A DNA stretch of 40,286 bases, taken from the NCBI GenBank assembly GCA_017549325.1, contig JAFYVA010000024.1:1-40286 (forward strand). Direction: 5' to 3'. The position numbers and the translations under genes are program-made. This DNA comes from Oscillospiraceae bacterium (GTDB lineage Bacteria > Bacillota_A > Clostridia > Oscillospirales > Oscillospiraceae). How positions within the stretch are numbered: the stretch's first letter is position 1; every line of letters starts with the position of its first letter. Positions 25,470 to 34,000 of this stretch are shown here, piece by piece. The notes below the pieces were generated by a model. The model made no database searches and had not been told where the DNA came from. It worked only from the letters and a program-made list of their open reading frames with translations.

Positions 25470-25669
25470 TTTGTCAGCTCCAGTTTGTACTCGCCGTCCA
25501 TTTCCGTGACGGTGACGGAATAGCCCTGAGAGGCGGCGTAGCGCTTCACGTTTTCCACGCAGACCATGGCATCGACCATGACGGTCAGGTGGTCGGGATT
25601 GCCTTTCTTTACTTCATTCTGCACCATCACAACGGGCATGGGGCAGCTCAAACCGCGTGCATCGACCAT
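25466..25669 (-). CDS. yedF: YedF-like TusA-domain sulfur/selenium carrier (single domain)
   Basis: A 67-residue TusA/SirA-fold protein. The active cysteine is C9 in RGLSCPMP, the hallmark of this fold. TusA proteins carry persulfide sulfur; in selD-linked clusters the YedF form is thought to handle selenium. Clostridial YedF proteins are often about 190-200 residues with a C-terminal DsrE-like part; this one ends after the TusA domain with an ordinary stop that overlaps xdhC. It starts one base after the yedE stop. The call rests on motif and operon position. Confidence 0.85.
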   Translation of the reverse strand: MVDARGLSCPMPVVMVQNEVKKGNPDHLTVMVDAMVCVENVKRYAASQGYSVTVTEMDGEYKLELTK

Positions 25670-25670
25670 G

Positions 25671-26765
25671 TTAGTTACGCTCCTTTTTCGAAATGTTCAT
25701 CAAAGAGATCACCAGCAGGACAACAGCGGCGATCACAACAGCAATCTTACCGGAATTGGCGATACCGCCGGCGGAGTAGACACCATCGGTAAGGCTGGCG
25801 GCAGAACCGGCCAACTTGAAGTTATGAGCCACGGCAGCGCCCACCACCATGCCAAAGACGGTCACGGCGCTGTCGCCGTTACCCTCGCCGGCGAGGATCA
25901 GCTGGCGCAGGGGGCAGCCACCCAGCAGCACGCTGCCCCAACCGACCAGCACCATACCCAGCAGATTCCACAGCTGGCTGGCGTGTGCAATAGGCTGCAG
26001 GTAAGCGGAGAAGCCGGCGAACTTGCCCAGGATGATGTTGCCCAACAGTACCACCACGAAGATGGCGGCAAAGCCGGACAGGAGATTAAAGTCGCGGAAC
26101 ATGATGGCGTCGCGCATACCGCCCACCATGCACAGGCGGGACTTCTGGGCCAGTGCGCCCACCACGAGGGCGATCAAAAGGGCTGCCAGCACAGGTGCGT
26201 GCTTGGAGCCGGGACCGGACTCGGAGAAGACAAAGATGGAGGGCACGATCAGCACCAGGGCCAGAAGTGCCACCATCACGAAGGGCAGGGCAAAGCCCTC
26301 AGTCTTGGTGACGGTATAGCTGCGCTTGAGGGAGAAACCGCGCTTGAGGAAGAAGATACCGATGAGAATACCGATGGCAAAACCTACCAGACCGACAAAA
26401 GCGTTCAAATCGCCGCCGCCCATACGGATGACCATACGGAGGGGGCAGCCAAGGAACACCAGTGCGCCGATCATCACAATGGCACCGAGGATGAAGCGGA
26501 CAGCGGGGGAGGAGCCGGCACGAGGCTTAAATTCGCCGGTAGCCAGTGCAATGATGGTAGAGCCCAGCACAAGGCCGATGATCTCAGGACGGATGTACTG
26601 CACCACTGCGGCGCTATGGAGCTTTGTGGCACCGGCAATGTCGCGAAGGAAGCAGGCGATGCAGAAGCCCATGTTGGCGGGGTTACCCAGAGCCGTCAGC
26701 AGCACTGCGGCGATACCTACCACAGCACCGGCGATGAGCACCCAAATGTTGATTTTCTTGCTCAT
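25671..26765 (-). CDS. yedE: YedE-type selenium/sulfur membrane transporter
   Basis: A 364-residue integral membrane protein with about ten hydrophobic helices, belonging to the YeeE/YedE family. The conserved cysteine motifs GFCIACFLRD (about 33-42) and two GCPLR repeats (near 106 and 295) reflect the internal duplication; these cysteines pass thiosulfate in YeeE. Placement next to selD and yedF fits the selenium-metabolism YedE subfamily, expected to import a selenium species. An AAAGGAGATATA ribosome site precedes the ATG. The substrate is inferred from context. Confidence 0.88.
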   Translation of the reverse strand: MSKKINIWVLIAGAVVGIAAVLLTALGNPANMGFCIACFLRDIAGATKLHSAAVVQYIRPEIIGLVLGSTIIALATGEFKPRAGSSPAVRFILGAIVMIGALVFLGCPLRMVIRMGGGDLNAFVGLVGFAIGILIGIFFLKRGFSLKRSYTVTKTEGFALPFVMVALLALVLIVPSIFVFSESGPGSKHAPVLAALLIALVVGALAQKSRLCMVGGMRDAIMFRDFNLLSGFAAIFVVVLLGNIILGKFAGFSAYLQPIAHASQLWNLLGMVLVGWGSVLLGGCPLRQLILAGEGNGDSAVTVFGMVVGAAVAHNFKLAGSAASLTDGVYSAGGIANSGKIAVVIAAVVLLVISLMNISKKERN

Positions 26766-26788
26766 AGTCGTATATCTCCTTTTCTAAT

Positions 26789-27826
26789 TTAATGCAAATA
26801 AATATACTTCCCACCTGTGTAGACAGAGACTTCACCGATTTTCTGCGCCGCAGGGACACAGGTTTGCAGCTCTGTGAACAGCGCCTCAGCATCATCGGGG
26901 TGAACGGCAATCAGCAGGCCGCCCGCCGTCTGGGGATCGAAAAGCAGATCCTGCAAGTGGAGTGGGATATCGCCGATGTCCACATGGTCTTCGGCGAAGG
27001 TGCGGTTGCGGTACATACCCTCCGGCAGAATACCGCTGCGGGCCAGCTCTGCTGCTTCGTCAAGAAAGCGGAAATCGTCCACATGGAGATGTAGCTCCAC
27101 ATCACTGCCCTGTGCCATCTCCGTGCCGTGACCTAAAAGGCCGAAGCCCGTCACATCGGTGCAGGCGTGGACACGATATTTCACCATGGCATCTCTTGCT
27201 GACTTGTTCAGTGTGGTCATAAGGCTGAAGGCGTAGTCCAGCGTTTCCTTCGAGACAAGATCGGCCTTTGCGGCCGTGGTGACAACGCCAATCCCCAGAG
27301 GCTTGGTCAGCAGCAGTACGTCACCGGGCTGTGCGCCGCTGTTGGTGAGCATCCTGTCGGGATGGACAAATCCGGTGACAGCCATGCCGTATTTCGGTTC
27401 GGGATCGAGAATGCTGTGGCCGCCGGTAATCAGCGCACCTGCTTCGTAAACCTTGTCGTAGCCGCCGCGAAGCATCTCGTGTACCGCTTCTTTCGGCATA
27501 TCGGCAGGCACGGCCATAATATTCAGCGCCAGCTTCGGCTCGCCGCCCATGGCGTAGACATCGGACAGGGCATTGGTGGCGGCAATAGCGCCGAAGGTGT
27601 AGGGATCGTCGGCAATAGGGGGGAAGAAGTCCACCGTCTGCACCAGTGCCAACTCGTCGCTGATGCGGTACACGCTGGCATCGTCGCTTTTATCAAAGCC
27701 CACCAGCAAATTGGGGTCGCTGCGGACGCGGATTCCCTCCAAAAGCTGTGCCAATACACCGGCACCTACCTTTGCGCCGCATCCGGCGCAGGAGGCCAGT
27801 TTTGTCAGCTTCACCTCATTTTCCAT
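26789..27826 (-). CDS. selD: Selenide, water dikinase (selenophosphate synthetase)
   Basis: A 345-residue enzyme making selenophosphate from selenide and ATP. The catalytic pair is C16 and K19 in AGCGAK; the residue that is Sec in some homologues is Cys here, and the second cysteine of E. coli GCGCK is Ala. Further SelD motifs are GFDKSDDASVY, the TNALSDVYAMGG segment and TDVTGFGLLGHG. The start at 27826 has GGGAGGTG; a 7-codon longer frame lacks support. It overlaps yqeB by 11 bases. With no selA, selB or Sec tRNA in the window and hydroxylase-maturation genes on both sides, its product is probably for the hydroxylase selenium cofactor. Confidence 0.95.
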   Translation of the reverse strand: MENEVKLTKLASCAGCGAKVGAGVLAQLLEGIRVRSDPNLLVGFDKSDDASVYRISDELALVQTVDFFPPIADDPYTFGAIAATNALSDVYAMGGEPKLALNIMAVPADMPKEAVHEMLRGGYDKVYEAGALITGGHSILDPEPKYGMAVTGFVHPDRMLTNSGAQPGDVLLLTKPLGIGVVTTAAKADLVSKETLDYAFSLMTTLNKSARDAMVKYRVHACTDVTGFGLLGHGTEMAQGSDVELHLHVDDFRFLDEAAELARSGILPEGMYRNRTFAEDHVDIGDIPLHLQDLLFDPQTAGGLLIAVHPDDAEALFTELQTCVPAAQKIGEVSVYTGGKYIYLH

Positions 27827-28625
27827 GGCGCACACCTCCCAAAGCATTGCTAAGATGCAAAATGGCTTCCAGTACGCCGCCGCCGATGGCCAGCGCCTTA
27901 TCGGAGGCGGTTTTGCAGTAGCTTATCTCGCCGCGGGGATCCACATCGCCGGACTTCATACCCGTATGTACCGTTGTACCGTCGGCGATCAAACCGCGCA
28001 GCACACCGGAGATGGTACATTTCATAGGCACTCCGGCGACAAAGCCAACCGTATCTCCCTCAGACACTGCATCGCCAATAGCCGCAGCGGCGCGAAAGAT
28101 TCCGTCAGCGGGGGCGCGGAGAACCCGTTCACCGGCAAAGCCGCCGATCAAACCGGGGACATTGGTGTTGGGAAGAGCGCTGCCCGTATGGATCACGCGC
28201 CCTAAAGTGTGGCCGCGCATGGTTTCCACCACTGCGTGGCAGTCGATACCTGCTGTAAATCCCGGCCCGACACCGACAACAATGGGGGCATCCGAAATGC
28301 TTGTACCCAAATTGCGTTTGGCAAGGATGGCATCTACCAGCACATCCGGCTTCAATTCGGTGCGACAGCGGCACTCGGCATCTGCCAGTACGGGAATGAT
28401 GCCTTTTTTCAGCGTTTCCAGCGCCTCTGCCGCCGTTGCGACGCGGTGGGCTACCACACCTTCTACTTCCGTCTTGCCGTGCACAATGGCCTCAGAGAAG
28501 GCTACCGTGCGGCGAATAGCGGTGGGGTGAGGAAGATCGGTCAAGATTACGGAAATACCGCTGCGAAAGAGGCGTAAAGCAATACCACTTGCCAGATCAC
28601 CGGCGCCTCGGATCAATGCCAGCAC
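27816..28625 (-). CDS. yqeB: YqeB / EF2563-family selenium-dependent molybdenum hydroxylase maturation protein
   Basis: A 269-residue protein of the EF2563/YqeB family, a genomic marker for selenium-dependent molybdenum hydroxylases. The N terminus IRGAGDLASGIALRL is a nucleotide-binding-like GxGxxxxG segment. VVGVGPGFTAGIDCHAVVET (about 124-143, with a conserved Asp-Cys-His) and the MKSGDVDPRG stretch near 239 are family hallmarks. The start codon is GTG at 28625, chosen because AGGAGG lies 7 bases upstream. The biochemical step is not known. It sits between DUF3343 and selD. Confidence 0.92.
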   Translation of the reverse strand: MLALIRGAGDLASGIALRLFRSGISVILTDLPHPTAIRRTVAFSEAIVHGKTEVEGVVAHRVATAAEALETLKKGIIPVLADAECRCRTELKPDVLVDAILAKRNLGTSISDAPIVVGVGPGFTAGIDCHAVVETMRGHTLGRVIHTGSALPNTNVPGLIGGFAGERVLRAPADGIFRAAAAIGDAVSEGDTVGFVAGVPMKCTISGVLRGLIADGTTVHTGMKSGDVDPRGEISYCKTASDKALAIGGGVLEAILHLSNALGGVRHGK

Positions 28626-28637
28626 AAGAACACCTCC

Positions 28638-28880
28638 TCACACATACAGCATCAGTTCATGGATGCCGTCAATTTCCAGATTGTTTTCTTCGATGACGGC
28701 ACGGAGCGTATCGGTTGATTCGATCGGTGCACACCATGCAATGCCGCAATCGGCGCTCAGTTGCCGCGGCGCAGAGATCAGCCGACCATCGATACCCTTT
28801 TTTTTGCACAGCTGCTCCAGTGCCATAGCCTCGGCGGTGGTATGGAACGTCACCACCGTACGCAGTTGTTTCTCTCTCAT
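28638..28880 (-). CDS. DUF3343 putative selenium/sulfur carrier
   Basis: An 80-residue DUF3343 protein. It has C45 and C50 in the ADCGIAWC segment, typical for the family, plus C25. It overlaps the cysteine desulfurase stop by 4 bases, so the two are made together, which fits acceptance of sulfur or selenium from the desulfurase. DUF3343 is recurrent in EF2563/selD-type clusters. The carrier role is a proposal from context and conserved cysteines, not a demonstrated function. Confidence 0.85.
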   Translation of the reverse strand: MREKQLRTVVTFHTTAEAMALEQLCKKKGIDGRLISAPRQLSADCGIAWCAPIESTDTLRAVIEENNLEIDGIHELMLYV

Positions 28881-30007
28881 AGCGCCACACTCCTGAGTGC
28901 TGCAATGGCCGCATCCACATCTTCCACGGTATTGAAGTAGCCAAAGCTGAAGCGGACCGCACCCTGTTCCACGGTGCCAAGGGCCTGATGAAGGCGCGGT
29001 GCGCAGTGCGCTCCGGCGCGAGTGGCAATGGAAAATTCACCGCTTAAAATATCGGCCAGCTCGCCGGAGGGCATATCGCCGATATTCAGCGTCACAATCG
29101 GTGCGCGGTCACAGGTAAAATCGCCGTATACCGTCACGCCGTCCAGATCCTTTACCCCTTCGTAGAATCGATGCATCAGCATCATCTCATGCTCGTGGAT
29201 GGCGGAAATTCCGACGGCGTTGATAAACTCCAGTGCGGCGCCGAGTCCGGCAATACCGTGTCCGTTCAATGTGCCGGCCTCCAGGTGCGCGGGCATTTCC
29301 GCCGGCTGATGGGGAAGATAGGTCTGAACGCCGGTGCCGCCCGTTTTCAAAGGACGCAGCTCCAACCCTTCGGCCAGACAAAGACCACCCGTGCCCTGAG
29401 GCCCCATCAGGGACTTATGTCCCGTAAAGCAGAGGATATCAATGTGCATTGCTGCCATGTCGATGGGGAGCGCGCCGGCTGTCTGAGAGGCATCTACGAT
29501 AAACAGCAGACCGTGTTCGTGGGCGAAGCGGCCAATACGGGCGATATCCAGCACATCACCCGTGAGGTTGGATGCGTGGGTACAGACAATGGCGCGGGTA
29601 TTGCTGCGCAAGAGCTTGTCGAAATCGTCGTAGTTTATGCGGCCCTGCGTATCGGCAGGTACGAAATCGACCTCGACGCCCTGTTGCTGCACGGCATATA
29701 GGGGACGGAGAACGGAGTTATGCTCCCAATCAGTGGAAATCACATGGTCGCCAGCTTGAAACAGGCCAAAAATGGCAGTGTTCAGCGCTTCGGTAGAGTT
29801 GGAGGTGAACGCCACGCGGGCAGGGGAGGGCGCGTTAAACAGTGCCGCCAACGCTGCACGGGTATCATAAATCACACGGGATGCAGACAAAGAATTACCG
29901 TGTACACCACGACCGCTGTTGCCCATGCTGCTTAGCGCATTGATGACAGCTTCTGCCACACAATCGGGCTTTATCAGTGTCGTGGCCGCGTTATCCAGAT
30001 AGATCAT
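28877..30007 (-). CDS. EF2568-type cysteine desulfurase / selenocysteine lyase-like PLP enzyme
   Basis: A 376-residue class V aminotransferase-fold PLP protein, first gene of the selenium operon. It should remove S or Se from cysteine or selenocysteine. Visible features are the N-terminal YLDNAATT, the PLP lysine in TGHKSLMGPQG (about 199) and the catalytic loop cysteine in AGAHCAP (about 335). The phosphate-binding and Asp (IVDASQTAGA) motifs are also present. The family named for E. faecalis EF2568 is associated with selenium-dependent hydroxylases. A near-ideal promoter lies 49 bases upstream, and the following six genes overlap or nearly touch. Confidence 0.9.
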   Translation of the reverse strand: MIYLDNAATTLIKPDCVAEAVINALSSMGNSGRGVHGNSLSASRVIYDTRAALAALFNAPSPARVAFTSNSTEALNTAIFGLFQAGDHVISTDWEHNSVLRPLYAVQQQGVEVDFVPADTQGRINYDDFDKLLRSNTRAIVCTHASNLTGDVLDIARIGRFAHEHGLLFIVDASQTAGALPIDMAAMHIDILCFTGHKSLMGPQGTGGLCLAEGLELRPLKTGGTGVQTYLPHQPAEMPAHLEAGTLNGHGIAGLGAALEFINAVGISAIHEHEMMLMHRFYEGVKDLDGVTVYGDFTCDRAPIVTLNIGDMPSGELADILSGEFSIATRAGAHCAPRLHQALGTVEQGAVRFSFGYFNTVEDVDAAIAALRSVAL

Positions 30008-30055
30008 GTTCTCACCCCTTTTTGAGAGCGCTATACTAATAAAAGTATTACGGTT

Positions 30056-30084
30056 ATTATAAAACTTGCCTGCAAAATTGTCAA
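30056..30084 (-). promoter_or_regulatory. Perfect-consensus promoter of the selenium operon
   Basis: On the minus strand, TTGACA (30079-30084), 17-base spacer, TATAAT (30056-30061): every position is consensus. A short dyad (ATACT-6-AGTAT, 30033-30048) sits at the expected start of transcription and could be an operator. Confidence 0.9.
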
Positions 30085-30114
30085 GGTTGCAGACAAAAAA
30101 TAAGGGGGCGTATG

Positions 30115-30157
30115 GTAAAAAACAAAAGCCCCGATACCTTGCGGTATCGAGGCTTTT
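30115..30157 (-). terminator. tRNA-Arg terminator
   Basis: A 15-bp stem with one mismatch-type wobble (30124-30138 with 30143-30157), followed on the minus strand by GTTTTTT. The stem begins at the last base of the tRNA CCA end. Confidence 0.88.
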
Positions 30158-30233
30158 GGCACGCCGTAAGAGATTCGAACTCCTGACCTTCTGGTCCGTA
30201 GCCAGACGCTCTATCCAGCTGAGCTAACGGCGC
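30157..30233 (-). tRNA. tRNA-Arg, anticodon ACG
   Basis: A 77-base cloverleaf including an encoded CCA. The acceptor stem pairs 7 bp (G1-U72 is a wobble), the D arm has AGCTC/GAGC, and the anticodon stem TCTGG/CCAGA closes the loop CTACGGA, giving anticodon ACG for CGN arginine codons. The T loop TTCGAAT has standard length. It has its own promoter (30255-30283) and terminator. Confidence 0.95.
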
Positions 30234-30254
30234 ATGTCTTCAAGCGACTTGCAT

Positions 30255-30283
30255 ATAATAGCACACCTTTATTGAAAATGCAA
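30255..30283 (-). promoter_or_regulatory. tRNA-Arg promoter
   Basis: On the minus strand, TTGCAT (30278-30283), 17-base spacer, TATTAT (30255-30260) with an extended TG just before it. Confidence 0.75.
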
Positions 30284-30318
30284 GAGGAAATTTCAAAATA
30301 TTTCTTCTTTTTTTTCGC

Positions 30319-30347
30319 TTGTCATTCTTTGTCTTTTATGGTATCGT
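30319..30347 (+). promoter_or_regulatory. Promoter of the DivIVA-like gene
   Basis: TTGTCA (30319-30324), 17-base spacer, TATCGT (30342-30347) with an extended TG at 30339-30340. Confidence 0.6.
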
Positions 30348-30388
30348 AAGTTAAGATAGATATTTGTGTGCAGTGGGAGGATATTGTG

Positions 30389-30961
30389 ATGACCACGAAT
30401 TTTAAGACCTGTATGTTTGGCGGCTTTGACCGCGAGGATGTCATTAAATTCATTGAGCAGTTCTCTAAGGAGTCCCGCGAAAAAATTGAACAGCTGGAGC
30501 AGGAGAATGCTGCGCTGAAGTCCGGCAACGAGGAGATGGAGAGCGCCCTTCGTACACTGCATGCACAGGTAAAGGAGCAGCAGGCAGAGAACTCTCTGGT
30601 GGAAGAGCTTCGCAATCAGATCGCCGGTCTGAACGAGCGCATGGAGGTCCTGCAGCAGGAGCGCGACGAACTGAAGGCCAACGCTGATGAGTATGCCTAT
30701 CTCAAGAAGCACATTGCAGAGATTGAGATCAATGCCCACCGCCGTAGTGAGTAATTCCGCGCCGAGGCCATGTCTCAGCTGCGTAAGTGTGTGGCACAGC
30801 AGCGTACCTGGTGTCAGGAGCAGCGCCGTCAGATGGCCGCCATGCATGAGGACGCTCTTGGTAAACTGCGTCAGGCTGAACAGGCCGTGATCGACGCCGA
30901 CTATGCCGGATTCGATGAGATGATGGATTCCCTGCAAGCTATCGAGGATACATTGCAGTAA
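30389..30961 (+). pseudogene. DivIVA-like coiled-coil gene interrupted by an in-frame TAA
   Basis: Reading starts at ATG 30389 with GGGAGG eight bases upstream; a GTG start at 30368 would overlap that site. The first 121 residues have a DivIVA-type N terminus (FKTCMFGGFDREDVIKFIEQ), then a long coiled coil rich in Glu, Gln and Leu. At 30752-30754 the frame meets TAA, but the same frame then continues open for 68 codons to a second TAA at 30959, with coding-like composition (FRAEAMSQLRK...). A single G-to-T change in GAA would explain the stop. DivIVA-family proteins bind the membrane at poles or septa. A truncated 121-residue protein may still be made. It could also be a sequencing error or a strain polymorphism. 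Confidence 0.72.
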
Positions 30962-30976
30962 ATAAAAAGACAAAGG

Positions 30977-31013
30977 AAAACACACCTGAGAAATCTTCTC
31001 AGGTGTGTTTTTT
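30977..31013. terminator. Bidirectional terminator between the DivIVA-like gene and the activase gene
   Basis: A 14-bp stem (30977-30990 with 30998-31011) with a 7-base loop, T-run on the plus strand and TTTTCC on the minus strand; the genes on each side converge. Confidence 0.88.
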
Positions 31014-31020
31014 GATTGCC

Positions 31021-34000
31021 TTACTCCTCCAAGCGCTTCTTTGCCGTCGAGAGCATCAGTTTGATGCGGTTGAGCTGATTGACCTCCGATGCGCCGGGAT
31101 CATAGTCGACCGCGACCACATTCGACTGCGGATATGCTTTCCGCAGTGCCTTGATGACGCCTTTGCCCACCACGTGATTGGGCAGGCAGGCGAAAGGCTG
31201 GATGCACACGATGTTAGGAGCCCCTGTCAGGATCAGCTCCACCATTTCACCGGTCAAGAACCAGCCCTCACCGTACTGGTTGCCGATGGAGAGGAAGGGT
31301 TTTGCCAGCTCGGCAACCTCCTCGATCCGCATAGGCGGCTCAAAACGACGGCTCTTTTCCAACGCTTTCAAGGCAGGACGGCGAATTAGGCGGATCGCCT
31401 CCACACCGATTTTAGCAATAAGGGAGGACTTCCAGCTTTCGCCGAGATAGCGATGCTTATAGTCGAGATTGTAGACCGAATAGTTCATAAAGTCCAGAAG
31501 ATCGGGTACAATGGCCTCGGCTCCCTCGCGCTCTAAAAGATCCACCAGATGGTTGTTGGCAAGCGGCATATACTTCACCAGAATTTCGCCCACCACACCG
31601 ACACGGGGTTTACGGAGTGCCTCGTCGATGGGGAAACGGTCAAAGGCCTCGACAATACCACGGCACACCTTGCGATATGTCCAGCGGCTCTTCGGGTTAA
31701 TCAGAGAATCCACGGCGATCTTCTGCCAGTGGGCATGGAGTGCGTTGGCAGCACCCTTCTCCAGCTCGTAGGGCCGCACGCGGTAGAGACAGCGCATAAA
31801 CAGATCGCCATAGACCACCGCTTTGGCAGCGTCCATAATGAGCTTGGGGCTGAGCTTGAAGCCCTCGTTTTTCTCCATTCCGTTTGCATTGAGGGAGATC
31901 ACGGGAATGTGACTGTAGCCAGCCTTATCCAGTGCACGGCGAATGAAGCCAACATAGTTACTGGCACGGCAGCAACCGCCGGTTTGTGTCATGATCACCG
32001 CCAGATGATCGGTATCGTATTTGCCGGAGAGCACCGCATCCATGATCTGACCCACCACGGTGATGGAGGGGAAGCAGGCATCGTTGTTGACGAATTTCAG
32101 ACCCATCTCAATGGCGTTGCGGTTATCGTTGTCCAATACTGCGATGCGATATCCGTGTTTGGTGAATATCGGCTCAAGGATATCGAAATGGATGGGGCTC
32201 ATCTGCGGGGCGAGGATGGTATAGCCGGAGGCAAACATCTCTGCGGTAAACTCTTTGCGGTGATAGGCAGCGGGAGCCGGCTTTGCTTCAATGCCGTTTT
32301 CCTGCCGCTGCTTCATAGCCGCCAGCAGACTGCGCAGACGAATACGAGCAGCGCCAAGATTGTTGACCTCGTCGATTTTCAGCACCGTATAGAGTTTGTT
32401 GCTGCCCTCCAAAATTTCGCAGACCTGATCGGTGGTAACAGCATCCAGACCGCAGCCAAAGGAATTGAGTTGGATCAATTCCAGATCATTACGGTTACGG
32501 ACAAATTCTGCCGCCGTATAGAGCCGGGAGTGGTAGACCCACTGATCGTTGGCACGAAGCGGCCGCTCCGGTTCGAAATCGACAGGCAGACTGTCCTCCG
32601 TCAGGACCGCAAGACCGTAAGAGGTAATCATCTCGGGAATGCCGTGATTGATCTCCGGGTCGATATGATAGGGGCGGCCTGCCAATACGATGCCGTGAGC
32701 TTGCTCTGTACGCATCCAGTCCAGAGCTTTTTCGCCCTCTGCACGGATATCGGCCTTGGCGCGCAGTTGTTCTGTCCACGCCGCTGTCACGGCATCACGC
32801 ACTTCGGCGGCGGGAATGTGCCATTCCTTATCGCACACCTCGACCAGACGCTGTGTGACTGCATGGATATCGGTAAACGCAATAAAGGGTCGGATATAGC
32901 GCACATCACCGTCAGCCACAGCCTCCACATTGTTCTTCAGGTTCTCAGGGTAAGAAACTACAATGGGACAGTTGTAGTGGTTTTGTGCAGATGCGGTTTC
33001 CTGACGCTCGAAGAAGATACAGGGATGGAAGATGGTTGTTGCGCCATGATCGATCAACCACTGCACATGACCGTGAGCAAGCTTAGCGGGATAACATTCC
33101 GACTCGGAGGGAATGGACTCCATACCCAATTCATAAATGCGACGGTTGGAAAGGGGAGAGAGCAGGAGATTGAAACCCAGCTTATGGAAGAATGTTGCCC
33201 AGAAAGGATAGTTTTCGTAAATGTTCAGTACGCGGGGGATTCCCAGCACACCGCGGGAAGCCGTCTCGGGCTCCGGGTAGTCAAACAGCCGCTGTTGCTT
33301 ATAGGCTACCAGATTAGGGGCGGATGCCTGTCCCGTTCCGCCTGCACCGCGCTCACAGCGGTTACCGGTGATGTGCTGTCTGCCATCGGGGAAGCGGTTG
33401 ACGGTCAACATACAGTTGTTGGTGCAGCCGCCGCAGCGCCGTGTGACAGTGGAGAAGGTAAGATGCAGAATGTCGTCCAGCGGCAGCATCGAGGAGTCCT
33501 GTCCGTGGTAGCGCTCCTTGGCGATCAGAGCGGCGCCAAAGGCACCCATGATGCCGGAAATGTCGGGGCATACGGCCTCTGCACCGGCAATTTTTTCAAA
33601 GGCGCGGAGGACAGCGTGGTTATAGAAGGTACCGCCCTGCACCACGATATGCTGTCCCAGCTCAGAAGCGTCGGCCAGCTTGATGACCTTGTAAAGGGCA
33701 TTTTTGATAACGGAATAGGCGAGACCTGCCGAGATATCCGACACAGAAGCGCCCTCTTTCTGTGCCTGCTTTACATTGGAGTTCATAAAGACCGTGCAGC
33801 GCGTACCCAAATCGATAGGATTGGGTGCAAACAGTGCCTCGCGGGCGAACTCTGCAGCGGTGTAGCTGAGGGAATTGGCAAAGTTTTCGATAAAACTGCC
33901 GCAGCCGGAGGAGCAGGCCTCATTCAGCAAAATGGTGTCCACAAAACCGCCGCGCAGCTTGATGCATTTCATATCCTGGCCGCCAATATCCAGCACGCAG

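Noticed and set aside
26789..27826. selD as an in-frame UGA selenoprotein
   Set aside because: The catalytic position is an ordinary Cys codon and the frame is open throughout.
30157..30233. tRNA gene as an integration site for a mobile element
   Set aside because: No integrase, direct repeat of the tRNA 3' end or foreign-looking genes are next to it; the selenium operon has the same codon style as its neighbours.
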